NCBI RefSeq assembly: GCF_003149085.1
Contig: NZ_QGDT01000014.1
Location: 59,087 to 123,086, forward strand
Source: Dyadobacter jejuensis
Lineage (GTDB): Bacteria; Bacteroidota; Bacteroidia; Cytophagales; Spirosomataceae
Reading direction: 5' to 3'
Length of the DNA: 64,000 bases
A model generated the notes under the pieces. The model searched no databases. It saw nothing but the letters and a program-made list of their open reading frames with translations, and was not told the origin of the DNA. Shown piece by piece: positions 15,612-24,408 of this stretch. A program made the position numbers and the translations under genes. How positions within the stretch are numbered: the first letter of the stretch is position 1; each line of letters starts with the position of its first letter.

Positions 15612-18600
15612 ATGAAAAAATACATTATACCAAAGTCCCTATTTTTGGTGTCGATTTTGTGGCTTCAAAGTATGGTTGCCTCAGCACAGTTTACCCTTTC
15701 GGGGTCGGTCAGGGATGCCGCTACCCAGGAGCCACTCATAGGGGTGAGTCTCCAGATAAAAGGGAAGGTTATTGGAACAATAACCGATCAGGAGGGCCTT
15801 TTCAGTTTGACTACCACTACCGATCCGCCGTTTGTATTGGTGGTATCTTCAATAGGCTATGCCACTATAGAGGAAGCTATTTCTCCGGGGCAAACCCAGC
15901 TGCAGCTAGCGCTAACCGAACAAGTGGTGATGGGGCGGGAGCTGGTGGTATCGGCGTCGAGGGTAGAGGAAAGTGTGATGCAGTCGCCGGTTTCTATCGA
16001 AAAAATAGATATCCGGACCATCCGGGAGACCCCCCAGTCCTCTTTTTATGATGCCTTACAAAACCTAAAAGGCATAGAAATGAGTACCCAGTCTCTTACC
16101 TTTAGATCGGTGAGTACCCGGGGGTTTGGGGCCAATGGCAACACCCGCGTGGTACAGCTGATAGACGGCATGGACAATCAAGCCCCTGGCCTGAACTTTC
16201 CGGTAGGAAATGTGGCCGGTATTCCTGAGCTCGACGTAGAGAGTGTGGAAGTACTTCCCGGAGCGGCTAGTGCCCTATACGGACCCAATGCCATCAATGG
16301 AATCATCCTGATGAACAGCAAGTCGCCCTTTACCTATCAGGGGTTAAGTGCTTATGCAAAAACGGGGGTCATGCATGCCAGCAATAGAACGACTGTAAAC
16401 ACGCCTTTTTATGATGTGGGGGTTCGGTATGCCAAGGCTTTTAACAATAAATTGGCCTTTAAGGTCAATGCGTCGTATCTGACGGCCAAGGACTGGCAGG
16501 CCACCGACTACCGGGACATGAGCCTTACCAACGGCAGTACCCTCGACAATAATACCGATAATATCCGCAATAACCCCACCTACAACGGGGTGAACCGATT
16601 TGGAGATGGCACGGTAGGGTCTAATTTTGGAGCTGGAATATATGCCAATTTATATGGTAATGGGCTGCCAGGGGATGGGCAGAACGGGACTTCCTCGGTG
16701 CTAGGGGCCATTATGACCACTCCTGTAACGGCTACGGGGGCCACCTTGCCACAGCTTTTGGGGGGCGCCGACCCGGCGCAGCAATTGGCCGTGAGTCGCA
16801 ATATATTCAATCAGATCGTGCCCAACAGCTATTATATTGGAGCACCCGGCTATGCTGAAAACCAGCTTACCAACTATCCTGCCAAAAGCTTGAAGCTGAA
16901 TGCCTCCATACATTACCGACTCAACGATGACATAGAGGCCATCCTACAGGCCAATTGGGGTAAAGGGTCGGCGGTGTATACGGCTGCAGACCGCTACAAC
17001 ATTCAAAATTTCACCATAGGTCAATATAAAGCGGAAGTAAGAGGGAGCAATTTTTTTGTAAGGGCCTACACCACACGCGAAAATTCGGGTGATGCTCATG
17101 CCCTGGGGGTGATGGGGGATCTGCTTAGTCAGAAATATCTCCTTAGTATTGGGGGGGCATTGCCCTCGATATTGCCTGGCTTTGTAGGTACTTCCCTCAA
17201 CAATTATGCTGGGGCCTTTCTACAGAGCTTTAGCACGGGATTGGCACAAGGACTTACTCAGCAACAGGCTCTCGCAGCGGCGTACCAAAGTGCCAATACC
17301 TTCGCTTCGGCAAACAGCACATCATGGCTTGAGGCCGCCTTGGCACCCAGCATCACTGCTGCCAACGAGGCCTATCTGCCCGGTGGTACGCTCTTCGACA
17401 GCTCCATAGAAGAGCTCAAAAAGAAGCCTATACCTTCGGGTGCCAAGTTTTTGGATAAGTCTAACCTCTATCATGGGGAGGCCATGTATAATTTTAATAA
17501 GCAAATAAACCCCAAAACCTTGGAGCTGGTCGTAGGAGCTAGCTACAGGCTCTACGACCTGAATTCGGAGGGAACGCTCTTCGAAACCCAAGACGGTACT
17601 CCGGAAGGTAAGGAGTTTAATATTAACGAATGGGGCGCATATGCCCAAGGATCGAAGACCTTCAAAGATGTTTTTAAGCTGACAGCGTCGGTACGGTACG
17701 ATAAAAATGAAAATTTTAAAGGGCAGTTTAGTCCAAGGGTTTCTGGGGTATGGACCGTGGCCGGGGAGCATAACTTTAGGGCCTCCTTTCAACGGGGATT
17801 CCGGATTCCTACAACCCAAAATCAGTATATTAATTTGAAAACACCTAACGTCCGATTGATTGGTGGATTGCCCTTGTTTCGGGATAAATACGCCATGTAC
17901 GACAATCCGGTATACGCACAGACGGACGTAACTCCCGCTGCCTTGGCTGATGGTAGCTTAAAACCATATGAATTTAAAGAATGGGAGCCCGAGCGGGTAG
18001 AGACCTACGAGGTAGGCTATAAAGGGGTCGTCGGAAGGAAGCTTTATATTGATGCATTTTATTATTACAACCGCTTCCTCACTTTCGATGGGGTGCAGCT
18101 AGTTCTGCAAAAAATAAATCCCAATGGCCCTATTACCGATCTGGGAGATGCTTCCAAACGGAATGCGTATAGCTTTCCAGTGAATGCCTCCCAAATCGTA
18201 AAAAATTCGGGCTGGGGAATTGGCTTTGACTATGTACTGGGCAAGGGATACACCTTTAATGCCAACGTAACTCAGAATCAACTCAATAATGGAGATGAAC
18301 TGAAACGAAATGATCCGTCTTTTATTTCCTTTTTTAACTCACCAAAATACCGTTATAATTTAGGTTTCTCCAATCGGGACATTAACCGTTCGGGCTGGGG
18401 CTTCGGGGTGACCTTCCGCCAGCAAACAGAGATGGTTTGGCACTCGACATTGGCTACGATAGTGTCAACTGTAGGCGATCAGACCGTCATACCGGGGTAT
18501 TCTACGCTCGATGCCCAAATAAGCAAGAAGATCACCCCCATAAGGTCCATCGTTAAGGTGGGAGCTACTAACCTTACAGGGAAGCTCTATACGACGGGCT

Positions 18601-18668
18601 GGGCCAATCCTTCGGTGGGGTCCATGTATTATATTTCTGTGACTTTCGACCAAATGTTTAACCGCTAA
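15612..18668 (+). CDS. TonB-dependent outer-membrane receptor with carboxypeptidase-like domain
   Basis: A 1018-residue outer-membrane transporter. The signal peptide ends near residue 25 (SMVASAQ). A CarboxypepD_reg-like domain follows (about 28-110: LSGSVRDAATQEPLIGVSL...). Next come the plug (about 120-235, with RGFGANGNTRVVQLIDGMD and ALYGPNAINGII) and the beta-barrel, which ends in the aromatic tail YYISVTFDQMFNR. No SusD partner sits beside it, so it is a stand-alone receptor rather than a SusC pair. Its ligand is unknown. It has its own terminator at 18677. Confidence 0.93.
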   Translation: MKKYIIPKSLFLVSILWLQSMVASAQFTLSGSVRDAATQEPLIGVSLQIKGKVIGTITDQEGLFSLTTTTDPPFVLVVSSIGYATIEEAISPGQTQLQLALTEQVVMGRELVVSASRVEESVMQSPVSIEKIDIRTIRETPQSSFYDALQNLKGIEMSTQSLTFRSVSTRGFGANGNTRVVQLIDGMDNQAPGLNFPVGNVAGIPELDVESVEVLPGAASALYGPNAINGIILMNSKSPFTYQGLSAYAKTGVMHASNRTTVNTPFYDVGVRYAKAFNNKLAFKVNASYLTAKDWQATDYRDMSLTNGSTLDNNTDNIRNNPTYNGVNRFGDGTVGSNFGAGIYANLYGNGLPGDGQNGTSSVLGAIMTTPVTATGATLPQLLGGADPAQQLAVSRNIFNQIVPNSYYIGAPGYAENQLTNYPAKSLKLNASIHYRLNDDIEAILQANWGKGSAVYTAADRYNIQNFTIGQYKAEVRGSNFFVRAYTTRENSGDAHALGVMGDLLSQKYLLSIGGALPSILPGFVGTSLNNYAGAFLQSFSTGLAQGLTQQQALAAAYQSANTFASANSTSWLEAALAPSITAANEAYLPGGTLFDSSIEELKKKPIPSGAKFLDKSNLYHGEAMYNFNKQINPKTLELVVGASYRLYDLNSEGTLFETQDGTPEGKEFNINEWGAYAQGSKTFKDVFKLTASVRYDKNENFKGQFSPRVSGVWTVAGEHNFRASFQRGFRIPTTQNQYINLKTPNVRLIGGLPLFRDKYAMYDNPVYAQTDVTPAALADGSLKPYEFKEWEPERVETYEVGYKGVVGRKLYIDAFYYYNRFLTFDGVQLVLQKINPNGPITDLGDASKRNAYSFPVNASQIVKNSGWGIGFDYVLGKGYTFNANVTQNQLNNGDELKRNDPSFISFFNSPKYRYNLGFSNRDINRSGWGFGVTFRQQTEMVWHSTLATIVSTVGDQTVIPGYSTLDAQISKKITPIRSIVKVGATNLTGKLYTTGWANPSVGSMYYISVTFDQMFNR

Positions 18669-18676
18669 GGGTTCGA

Positions 18677-18725
18677 AACGGTAAGGTCGGGGGCTGGCTT
18701 CGGACCTTGCCGTTTATTTATTTTT
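18677..18725 (+). terminator. Intrinsic terminator of the TonB-receptor gene
   Basis: A 12-bp stem with one G-T pair (AACGGTAAGGTC / GACCTTGCCGTT) begins 9 bases after the receptor stop and is followed by a T-rich stretch. The T-rich part overlaps the 3' end of the convergent upp gene. Confidence 0.8.
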
Positions 18726-19359
18726 CCCCAAAAGATAGGTCTCCAGCATCCCCCAGTCCGGGGACAATATAGTATTGCTCGTTGAGACCCTCGTCTATGG
18801 CACCAAGCCATAGGCGGCATTGGGGGATTCGTTCCTGTAAGTATTGTACTCCGTCGGTGCTGGCTAGTACGGCGGCGATATGAGTTTGGGCGGGCATGCC
18901 AAAGCGTAAGAGGGCGTGATAGGCCTTTTCCATGGACTTTCCTGTGGCCAACATGGGATCCATCAGAATCAGCGTTTTACCGGTGAGGTCTGGGCTGGTG
19001 ATATAGTCCATTTCTACCTCAAACTCGTCGTCCATCAAGTTGTGCCCCCTATAGGCACCAATAAAGGCATTGTCGGCTTGGTCAAAAACACTGAGAAATC
19101 CTTGGTGCATAGGGAGTCCTGCTCTTAAGACAGTACTGAGAACTACCGGTTTGAGAAGTTTCCTAGAAGGGGCCGTCCCCAAGGGGGTCTCTACTTTTTC
19201 AGTCTTGTAACTTAAGCTTTTGCTAATTTCATAAGCCAGGATAGACCCAATTCTCTCAATGTTCCTTCTAAAACGCATTCGGTCCTGTTGCACCTGAATG
19301 TTCCGTAATTCGGAGAGATAGTGGTCGGCAATGGAGGGCGTCTGGGAAAGTAAATACAT
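18718..19359 (-). CDS. upp: Uracil phosphoribosyltransferase
   Basis: Salvages uracil to UMP using PRPP. I chose the ATG at 19359 (MYLLSQTPSIADHYLSELR) because relatives start at this helix; a frame to 19410 adds 17 residues without family support. The 213-residue protein has RAGLPMHQGFL, the PRPP-binding loop LMDPMLATGKSM and the C-terminal uracil-binding region YYIVPGLGDAGD. Confidence 0.95.
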   Translation of the reverse strand: MYLLSQTPSIADHYLSELRNIQVQQDRMRFRRNIERIGSILAYEISKSLSYKTEKVETPLGTAPSRKLLKPVVLSTVLRAGLPMHQGFLSVFDQADNAFIGAYRGHNLMDDEFEVEMDYITSPDLTGKTLILMDPMLATGKSMEKAYHALLRFGMPAQTHIAAVLASTDGVQYLQERIPQCRLWLGAIDEGLNEQYYIVPGLGDAGDLSFGEK

Positions 19360-19483
19360 AACTTTGGAAGTTTTAGTCTCTAAAATGCAAGATAATACAA
19401 ATTCATTCACGTAATTTGAATCTTTTGTGAATCACGCTTCTGTATGAAACCGGGTATGCGTATAGAATTATTTTATACATCCT

Positions 19484-21223
19484 ATGTATCAAAGAATTAT
19501 CGGGTATTTTATAATCCTTCTTAATTTTCTGTTTTCGTCATTTTCCATCGCCCAGAGTGCTTTTATTCCCATGAATGATGACTATGAGCATCTGATAGAC
19601 CGGCTGGAGATAAAGCGGGGGCGGTTTAGCGAAGGGTTTAATTATAATGTAAAACCATTTGAAAGAAAGGCCGTCGTGGCCTTGACCGACTCTATTCTTA
19701 AAGAGGGGACGGTGTCGTTGACGGCTCGGGACTGGGACGCCATCGACTACCTGAGAGAGGATAGCTGGGAGTGGACTAAGGGATTTGCCGCCACCGATTC
19801 GGTCAAATATAACCAATGGGCCAGGCTCGGATGGTATAGGAAATGGAGGGGGCAGCGCCAACCCAAATATTGGAAACATGCCGCCGACTTATATGGTCAG
19901 CATAGCAAGGATTGGGATCTTCATTTTAACTTCGTTACCAACAACTTTATAGGGTTCGATGATGGAGCCCAGAGCAATAAAGCATTATTTTTTACCGGTC
20001 GCGGTATAGAGCTTAGAGGGATGATCAATGAAAAGCTCGGGTTCTATACCTTCGTGGCCGATAATCAAGGCCTTTTTCCTCAATACGTTCGTAGTTTTTC
20101 GCCAGAGTATAGCTTCCCTGGGGAAGGCTTGTCTAAAACGACTAAAAATGGTGGTTCCGATTTCCTTTCTGCCAGAGGCTATATCACTTTTAAGCCCCTA
20201 AAATACATCAACGTAAAGTTTGGTAATGACTATCAATCCTTTGGTAGTGGATATCGGTCCATGATCCTCTCCAATAACAGCAGCCCTTACCTGTTTTTGC
20301 GGATGGATACCCGATTTGGCAAGTTTCAGTATACCAACCTATGGACCAGCATGATTAACGACCAATCATTTACGGGACGGGACGGCCTACGGAGCAAGAA
20401 ATTTGCGGCCATACATCATTTGAGTGTAAACATTACCGATAAAATCAATTTGGGGATTTTTGAAGCGGAAGTATTTAGCCGCGATTCCGTTGGTGGGGGC
20501 TACGACCTCAATTATCTCAATCCCATTATTTTTTATCGCTATGTAGAGTCGTATATCGGTAGCGAAGATAATGCCCTCATTGGACTGGACTTTCGCTGGT
20601 TATTGAATAAAAAGATGTCGATATATAGCCAGTTTATGCTCGACGAGTTCCTCACCAAGTACATGTTCAATGGGAGTAAGTCCTGGACCAATAAATATGC
20701 GCTGCAGATAGGTTCCAAATATGTAGATGCCTTCGAAGTGCCCGACTTAGACCTGCAATTAGAGTATAACCTGGCCCGCCCCTACGTTTACTCCCATAAG
20801 GATGGAGGGCGAAACTATGCCCATTACGGGCAGGCACTGGCACACCCATTGGGGGCCAATTTCAGGGAATTACTGGCCATTGCTAGGTATCGGGTCAATT
20901 CCCGATTGTCGGCCTATGGTACCCTGATGTTCGCGGACCAAGGCAAGGATATTCCCTATTCTGAAAGGAGTTATGGAGGTGATTTGATGAAAAGCTATGA
21001 CAGCCGTTACTTCGATGAAGGTAATAAAATAGGGCAGGGAGTTTCGACAAAGACCAGCTTTGCCGACCTCCGGGTTTCCTATGCCTTGGCGCATAACCTG
21101 TTCCTTGATGGCCGAATGCTCTACCGAAAGGTGCACGCTGAAGAAGCACAATATGCCGCCAAATCGCATGTTTTTAGCTTGGCCCTCCGCTATAATATGG
21201 CCTACCGCCAACAAACTTATTGA
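19484..21223 (+). CDS. Outer-membrane beta-barrel protein, capsule-assembly Wzi / gliding RemB-like
   Basis: This 579-residue protein has a signal peptide (cut near SIAQS, residue 24) and alternating beta-strand pattern throughout, ending in the barrel-like FSLALRYNMAYRQQTY. The region around residues 245-280 (VKFGNDYQSFGSGYRSMILSN followed by YLFLRMDTRFGKFQYTNLW, read in two parts) resembles the Wzi capsule-anchoring barrel. The same family includes the gliding protein RemB of flavobacteria. Family naming is from memory of this pattern. A role in surface-polysaccharide attachment or motility is inference. It lies 24 bases before nadC on the same strand. Confidence 0.7.
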   Translation: MYQRIIGYFIILLNFLFSSFSIAQSAFIPMNDDYEHLIDRLEIKRGRFSEGFNYNVKPFERKAVVALTDSILKEGTVSLTARDWDAIDYLREDSWEWTKGFAATDSVKYNQWARLGWYRKWRGQRQPKYWKHAADLYGQHSKDWDLHFNFVTNNFIGFDDGAQSNKALFFTGRGIELRGMINEKLGFYTFVADNQGLFPQYVRSFSPEYSFPGEGLSKTTKNGGSDFLSARGYITFKPLKYINVKFGNDYQSFGSGYRSMILSNNSSPYLFLRMDTRFGKFQYTNLWTSMINDQSFTGRDGLRSKKFAAIHHLSVNITDKINLGIFEAEVFSRDSVGGGYDLNYLNPIIFYRYVESYIGSEDNALIGLDFRWLLNKKMSIYSQFMLDEFLTKYMFNGSKSWTNKYALQIGSKYVDAFEVPDLDLQLEYNLARPYVYSHKDGGRNYAHYGQALAHPLGANFRELLAIARYRVNSRLSAYGTLMFADQGKDIPYSERSYGGDLMKSYDSRYFDEGNKIGQGVSTKTSFADLRVSYALAHNLFLDGRMLYRKVHAEEAQYAAKSHVFSLALRYNMAYRQQTY

Positions 21224-21243
21224 CAACACCGTTTCCTAATCGT

Positions 21244-22122
21244 ATGATGAATACCCAACTGCCCACTAATCCACACGACATAAAAGACTTGGTACGCCTG
21301 GCCCTGTTAGAAGATATCGATACGGGCGACCACTCTACCCTTTCCTGTGTGCCCGCTCTAGGGGTTAATCAGGCCCATTTGCTGGTGAAACAGGATGGCG
21401 TTATTGCCGGGGTGGAAGTAGCCATGTTGATTTTTGAAGTGGCTGCTCGCGTATATGGTTTTGACATTCCTGAAATTGATGTGCGCATACAGGATGGTTT
21501 TCAGGTAAAAAAAGGCGATATTGTGTTGACTGTAAAAGGGAGTTCACAGTTGATATTGATGGCCGAAAGGTTGGTGCTGAATGTGATGCAACGCATGAGC
21601 GGAATTGCCACTTATACGAGCCAAATGGCAGCACTTATCGCCGACTTACCGGTGAAGCTGCTGGACACCCGTAAAACGACGCCCAATTTCCGGTTGTTTG
21701 AAAAAATGGCTGCGAAAATTGGAGGAGCCCATAATCACAGAATGGGGCTTTACGATATGATCATGCTCAAAGACAATCATATCGACTATGCCGGGGGGAT
21801 TTCGGCGGCTATTGCCAAAACCAACGACTATCTGAAGCAAACTGGAAAAGATTTACGCATTGAGGTCGAAACCCGGAATTTGACAGAAGTAGATGAGGTC
21901 CTAAGGAATGGTCGAGTACAGGTCATTATGCTCGATAACTTTAGTCTTGAGGACTTAAAAGAGGCCGTAAGGCGGATCGACGGGCGGTTTGAAACCGAAG
22001 CGTCAGGAAATATTACCGAGAGGACCATCCGACAAGTGGCCCTTACTGGTGTCGATGGGATCTCTAGTGGGGCCATTATCCACCAAGCTAGAAGCCTCGA
22101 TTTGAGCTTGAAAGCATACTAG
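21244..22122 (+). CDS. nadC: Nicotinate-nucleotide pyrophosphorylase (quinolinate phosphoribosyltransferase)
   Basis: Converts quinolinate and PRPP to nicotinate mononucleotide in NAD synthesis. I chose ATG 21244 (or the adjacent 21247) over a TTG at 21220. The protein of about 292 residues shows ALLEDIDTGDHST, RLVLNVMQRMSGIAT, LLDTRKTTPNFRLFEKMA, GGAHNHRMGLYD, MLKDNHI, EVETRNL, IMLDNFS and EASGNI in family order. These are the substrate-binding Arg, Lys and His clusters. Gene nadC follows the Wzi-like gene closely and probably shares its transcript. Confidence 0.96.
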   Translation: MMNTQLPTNPHDIKDLVRLALLEDIDTGDHSTLSCVPALGVNQAHLLVKQDGVIAGVEVAMLIFEVAARVYGFDIPEIDVRIQDGFQVKKGDIVLTVKGSSQLILMAERLVLNVMQRMSGIATYTSQMAALIADLPVKLLDTRKTTPNFRLFEKMAAKIGGAHNHRMGLYDMIMLKDNHIDYAGGISAAIAKTNDYLKQTGKDLRIEVETRNLTEVDEVLRNGRVQVIMLDNFSLEDLKEAVRRIDGRFETEASGNITERTIRQVALTGVDGISSGAIIHQARSLDLSLKAY

Positions 22123-22146
22123 TCGTTCCACGCTTATGAAGGGCGT

Positions 22147-24267
22147 ATGGAAGTGATTTTTCATTGGTGTATACTAGGAAAATTCCACAGGAAGGCCGCC
22201 TGGGCGATGGTAGCCATATGTCTCAGTCTGATGGGTACCTTGGCTTGGAGCCAAGAGCCAGCACGTCCCACGATCGACCTCGCCGAATTTGTGCAGCGCT
22301 TGTTGCCCCTCGAGTCGGATGCTTCCGACCAAACAGACCTTTATGAGTCCCTCTTGCTGCTGTACACCAATCCCCTCGACCTAAACCAGGCTACAAGAGA
22401 AGAGCTGGCCGCTACGTATGTCTTGTCGGAGGCGCAATTGAATGCCTTAATGGCTTATAGGCAAGCCGTAGGGCCGTTCCTATCCGTTTATGAGCTACAG
22501 GCCATCGATGGCTTCGACTTGCCTTCTATATTCGACCTCCTACCCTTTGTGACGGTACAGCCCCCGCGCATGGGGCTGAGGACCGGGTGGGTGCAACCCA
22601 CTCAGCACTTTCTGATGGTAAGGTCGGGCAAGTTGCTGGAGCAGCAGAAAGGGTTTTCGGCCATCGATACCAACGCCCGCTCCAACACCCGTTATTTAGG
22701 TCCGGCATGGAACGGCTACATCCGTTATAGAAAGAGTAGAACGGGGCTTTATAGCCTAGGCTTTACAATAGAAAAGGATGCTGGAGAAAGGCCATGGAAC
22801 TGGTCGCCGAAACGGCAAATTTTTGGGCCAGATTTTACCTCTTTTCATGCTCAAGTACTCAATCGAGGCCGTGTCAAGAATCTGCTCTTGGGCGATTATC
22901 AGCTACAAGTGGGGCAAGGTCTGGTATTTGCGGCGGGGTTTTCGCTCGGTATGGGCTCAGAGGTAATCAGGTCTACCTATAGGAGTACTTTAGGGCTACG
23001 GCCATATACCTCCGCGCTGGAGGCCAATTATATGAGAGGGCTAGCTGCTACCATTCGGGTAGGTCCTCGGCTCGATGTTACCCTTCTAGGCTCCAGTACC
23101 CGTAGGGACGGGAGTCTGGACCAAGCCGTGGCCGATCCTAACGAAGCGGTTATCTCTTCGTTGGTAGGGTCTGGATATCATCGTACGGCGGCCGAGCGGG
23201 ATAAGCATGGGAATATATCCGAACAGAACATCGGTTTCCATAGTCTATATCGGCTTAAGTCACAACAAGGCCAGCTGGGCCTCACTTCCCTGTATACCCA
23301 CTATGGGATAAAGATCCAAAGGAAAGCCCAGCCCTACAACTATTATGAATTCAGTGGTGCTGACCACTGGGTATTAGGCTTGCATGGGGATTACCATTGG
23401 CAAAATTTTCATTTTTTTGGAGAAGGAGCGCGGTCGCAAAGTGGTGGAATCGGGGCCGTTGGAGGGCTTATCGCTGGATTGGGGAAAACCGTAGATTTTA
23501 CCTTTCTACTGCGGCATTACGACAAAGACTTTCATACGTTTTATGGGCAGTCGCTGGCGGAGTCTTCGCGCCCTATCAATGAAGACGGTACCTATTGGGG
23601 CCTACGATATAGCCCTAGCCGAAAATGGCAGTTCAGCTCCTATTACGATTACTTTAGCTTTCCGTGGCTAAAGTATTTGGTCAATGCTCCGTCCCAAGGG
23701 TACTCTTATTTCCTTCATGCCCGCTACAAACCGCACAAAAGGTTTTCGGCCTACTTATTATTTCAACAGAAAAATAAAGAAAGGAATTTGCCCAATAGCG
23801 AGGCTAGCCTGGTACCATTAGTGGAAACGGAACGTCGCTCGGCGGTGCTCCATATGCAATGGGACAAGCCCATGAAATATGTTTTACGGACCAGAATACA
23901 ATATGGAGCGTTCCGTTATATCGGTTATTCGGAGAGCAGAGGCTTCACTGTGGTGCAAGATGCTACCTGGAAGTTTGCTAAGGGGGAACTTAGCGGCAGG
24001 CTTGCCTTTTTTAAAACCGACAATTATGACAGTCGACAGTATGTCTATGAGAAGGATATGCTGTATGCCTTTTCTATTCCCGCCTATTATGATACTGGGA
24101 CGAGGCACTATTTGCTGTTAAAATATAACCTGTCGAACGACCTTAGGCTATGGCTTAGATGGTCGCAGACCCGCTATCAACACCTTGACAGCATAAGCTC
24201 GGGACTGAATAGCATAGCTGGTAAAACGCGGAGCGAAATAAAGGCCCAGCTGTTGTATCAATTTTGA
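22147..24267 (+). CDS. Exported helix-hairpin-helix protein with C-terminal outer-membrane barrel
   Basis: The 706-residue product has a signal peptide (AMVAICLSLMGTLAWSQ, cut near 36). Residues of about 75-145 form two helix-hairpin-helix-like units: LDLNQATREELAATYVLSE, then VGPFLSVYELQAIDGFDL. The remaining 550 residues are rich in beta-strand with aromatic girdle patterns and end FLYQF-like (AQLLYQF), typical of an outer-membrane barrel. Such proteins are widespread in Bacteroidota and annotated only as 'helix-hairpin-helix domain-containing'. The HhH part resembles ComEA, so contact with DNA outside the inner membrane is conceivable but untested. It starts 24 bases after nadC. Confidence 0.75.
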   Translation: MEVIFHWCILGKFHRKAAWAMVAICLSLMGTLAWSQEPARPTIDLAEFVQRLLPLESDASDQTDLYESLLLLYTNPLDLNQATREELAATYVLSEAQLNALMAYRQAVGPFLSVYELQAIDGFDLPSIFDLLPFVTVQPPRMGLRTGWVQPTQHFLMVRSGKLLEQQKGFSAIDTNARSNTRYLGPAWNGYIRYRKSRTGLYSLGFTIEKDAGERPWNWSPKRQIFGPDFTSFHAQVLNRGRVKNLLLGDYQLQVGQGLVFAAGFSLGMGSEVIRSTYRSTLGLRPYTSALEANYMRGLAATIRVGPRLDVTLLGSSTRRDGSLDQAVADPNEAVISSLVGSGYHRTAAERDKHGNISEQNIGFHSLYRLKSQQGQLGLTSLYTHYGIKIQRKAQPYNYYEFSGADHWVLGLHGDYHWQNFHFFGEGARSQSGGIGAVGGLIAGLGKTVDFTFLLRHYDKDFHTFYGQSLAESSRPINEDGTYWGLRYSPSRKWQFSSYYDYFSFPWLKYLVNAPSQGYSYFLHARYKPHKRFSAYLLFQQKNKERNLPNSEASLVPLVETERRSAVLHMQWDKPMKYVLRTRIQYGAFRYIGYSESRGFTVVQDATWKFAKGELSGRLAFFKTDNYDSRQYVYEKDMLYAFSIPAYYDTGTRHYLLLKYNLSNDLRLWLRWSQTRYQHLDSISSGLNSIAGKTRSEIKAQLLYQF

Positions 24268-24408
24268 AGGCGTATCTTTGCGCTTGGATCCACTGGGTTC
24301 GGGTATTGATGTGTCCGATGTGGGCAGTTAGACCCATTACAAATTTTGAATATAATCGTAGATGTTCTCATTGGAACAATATCTACCAATCAACGAGATA
24401 AGGTATAA

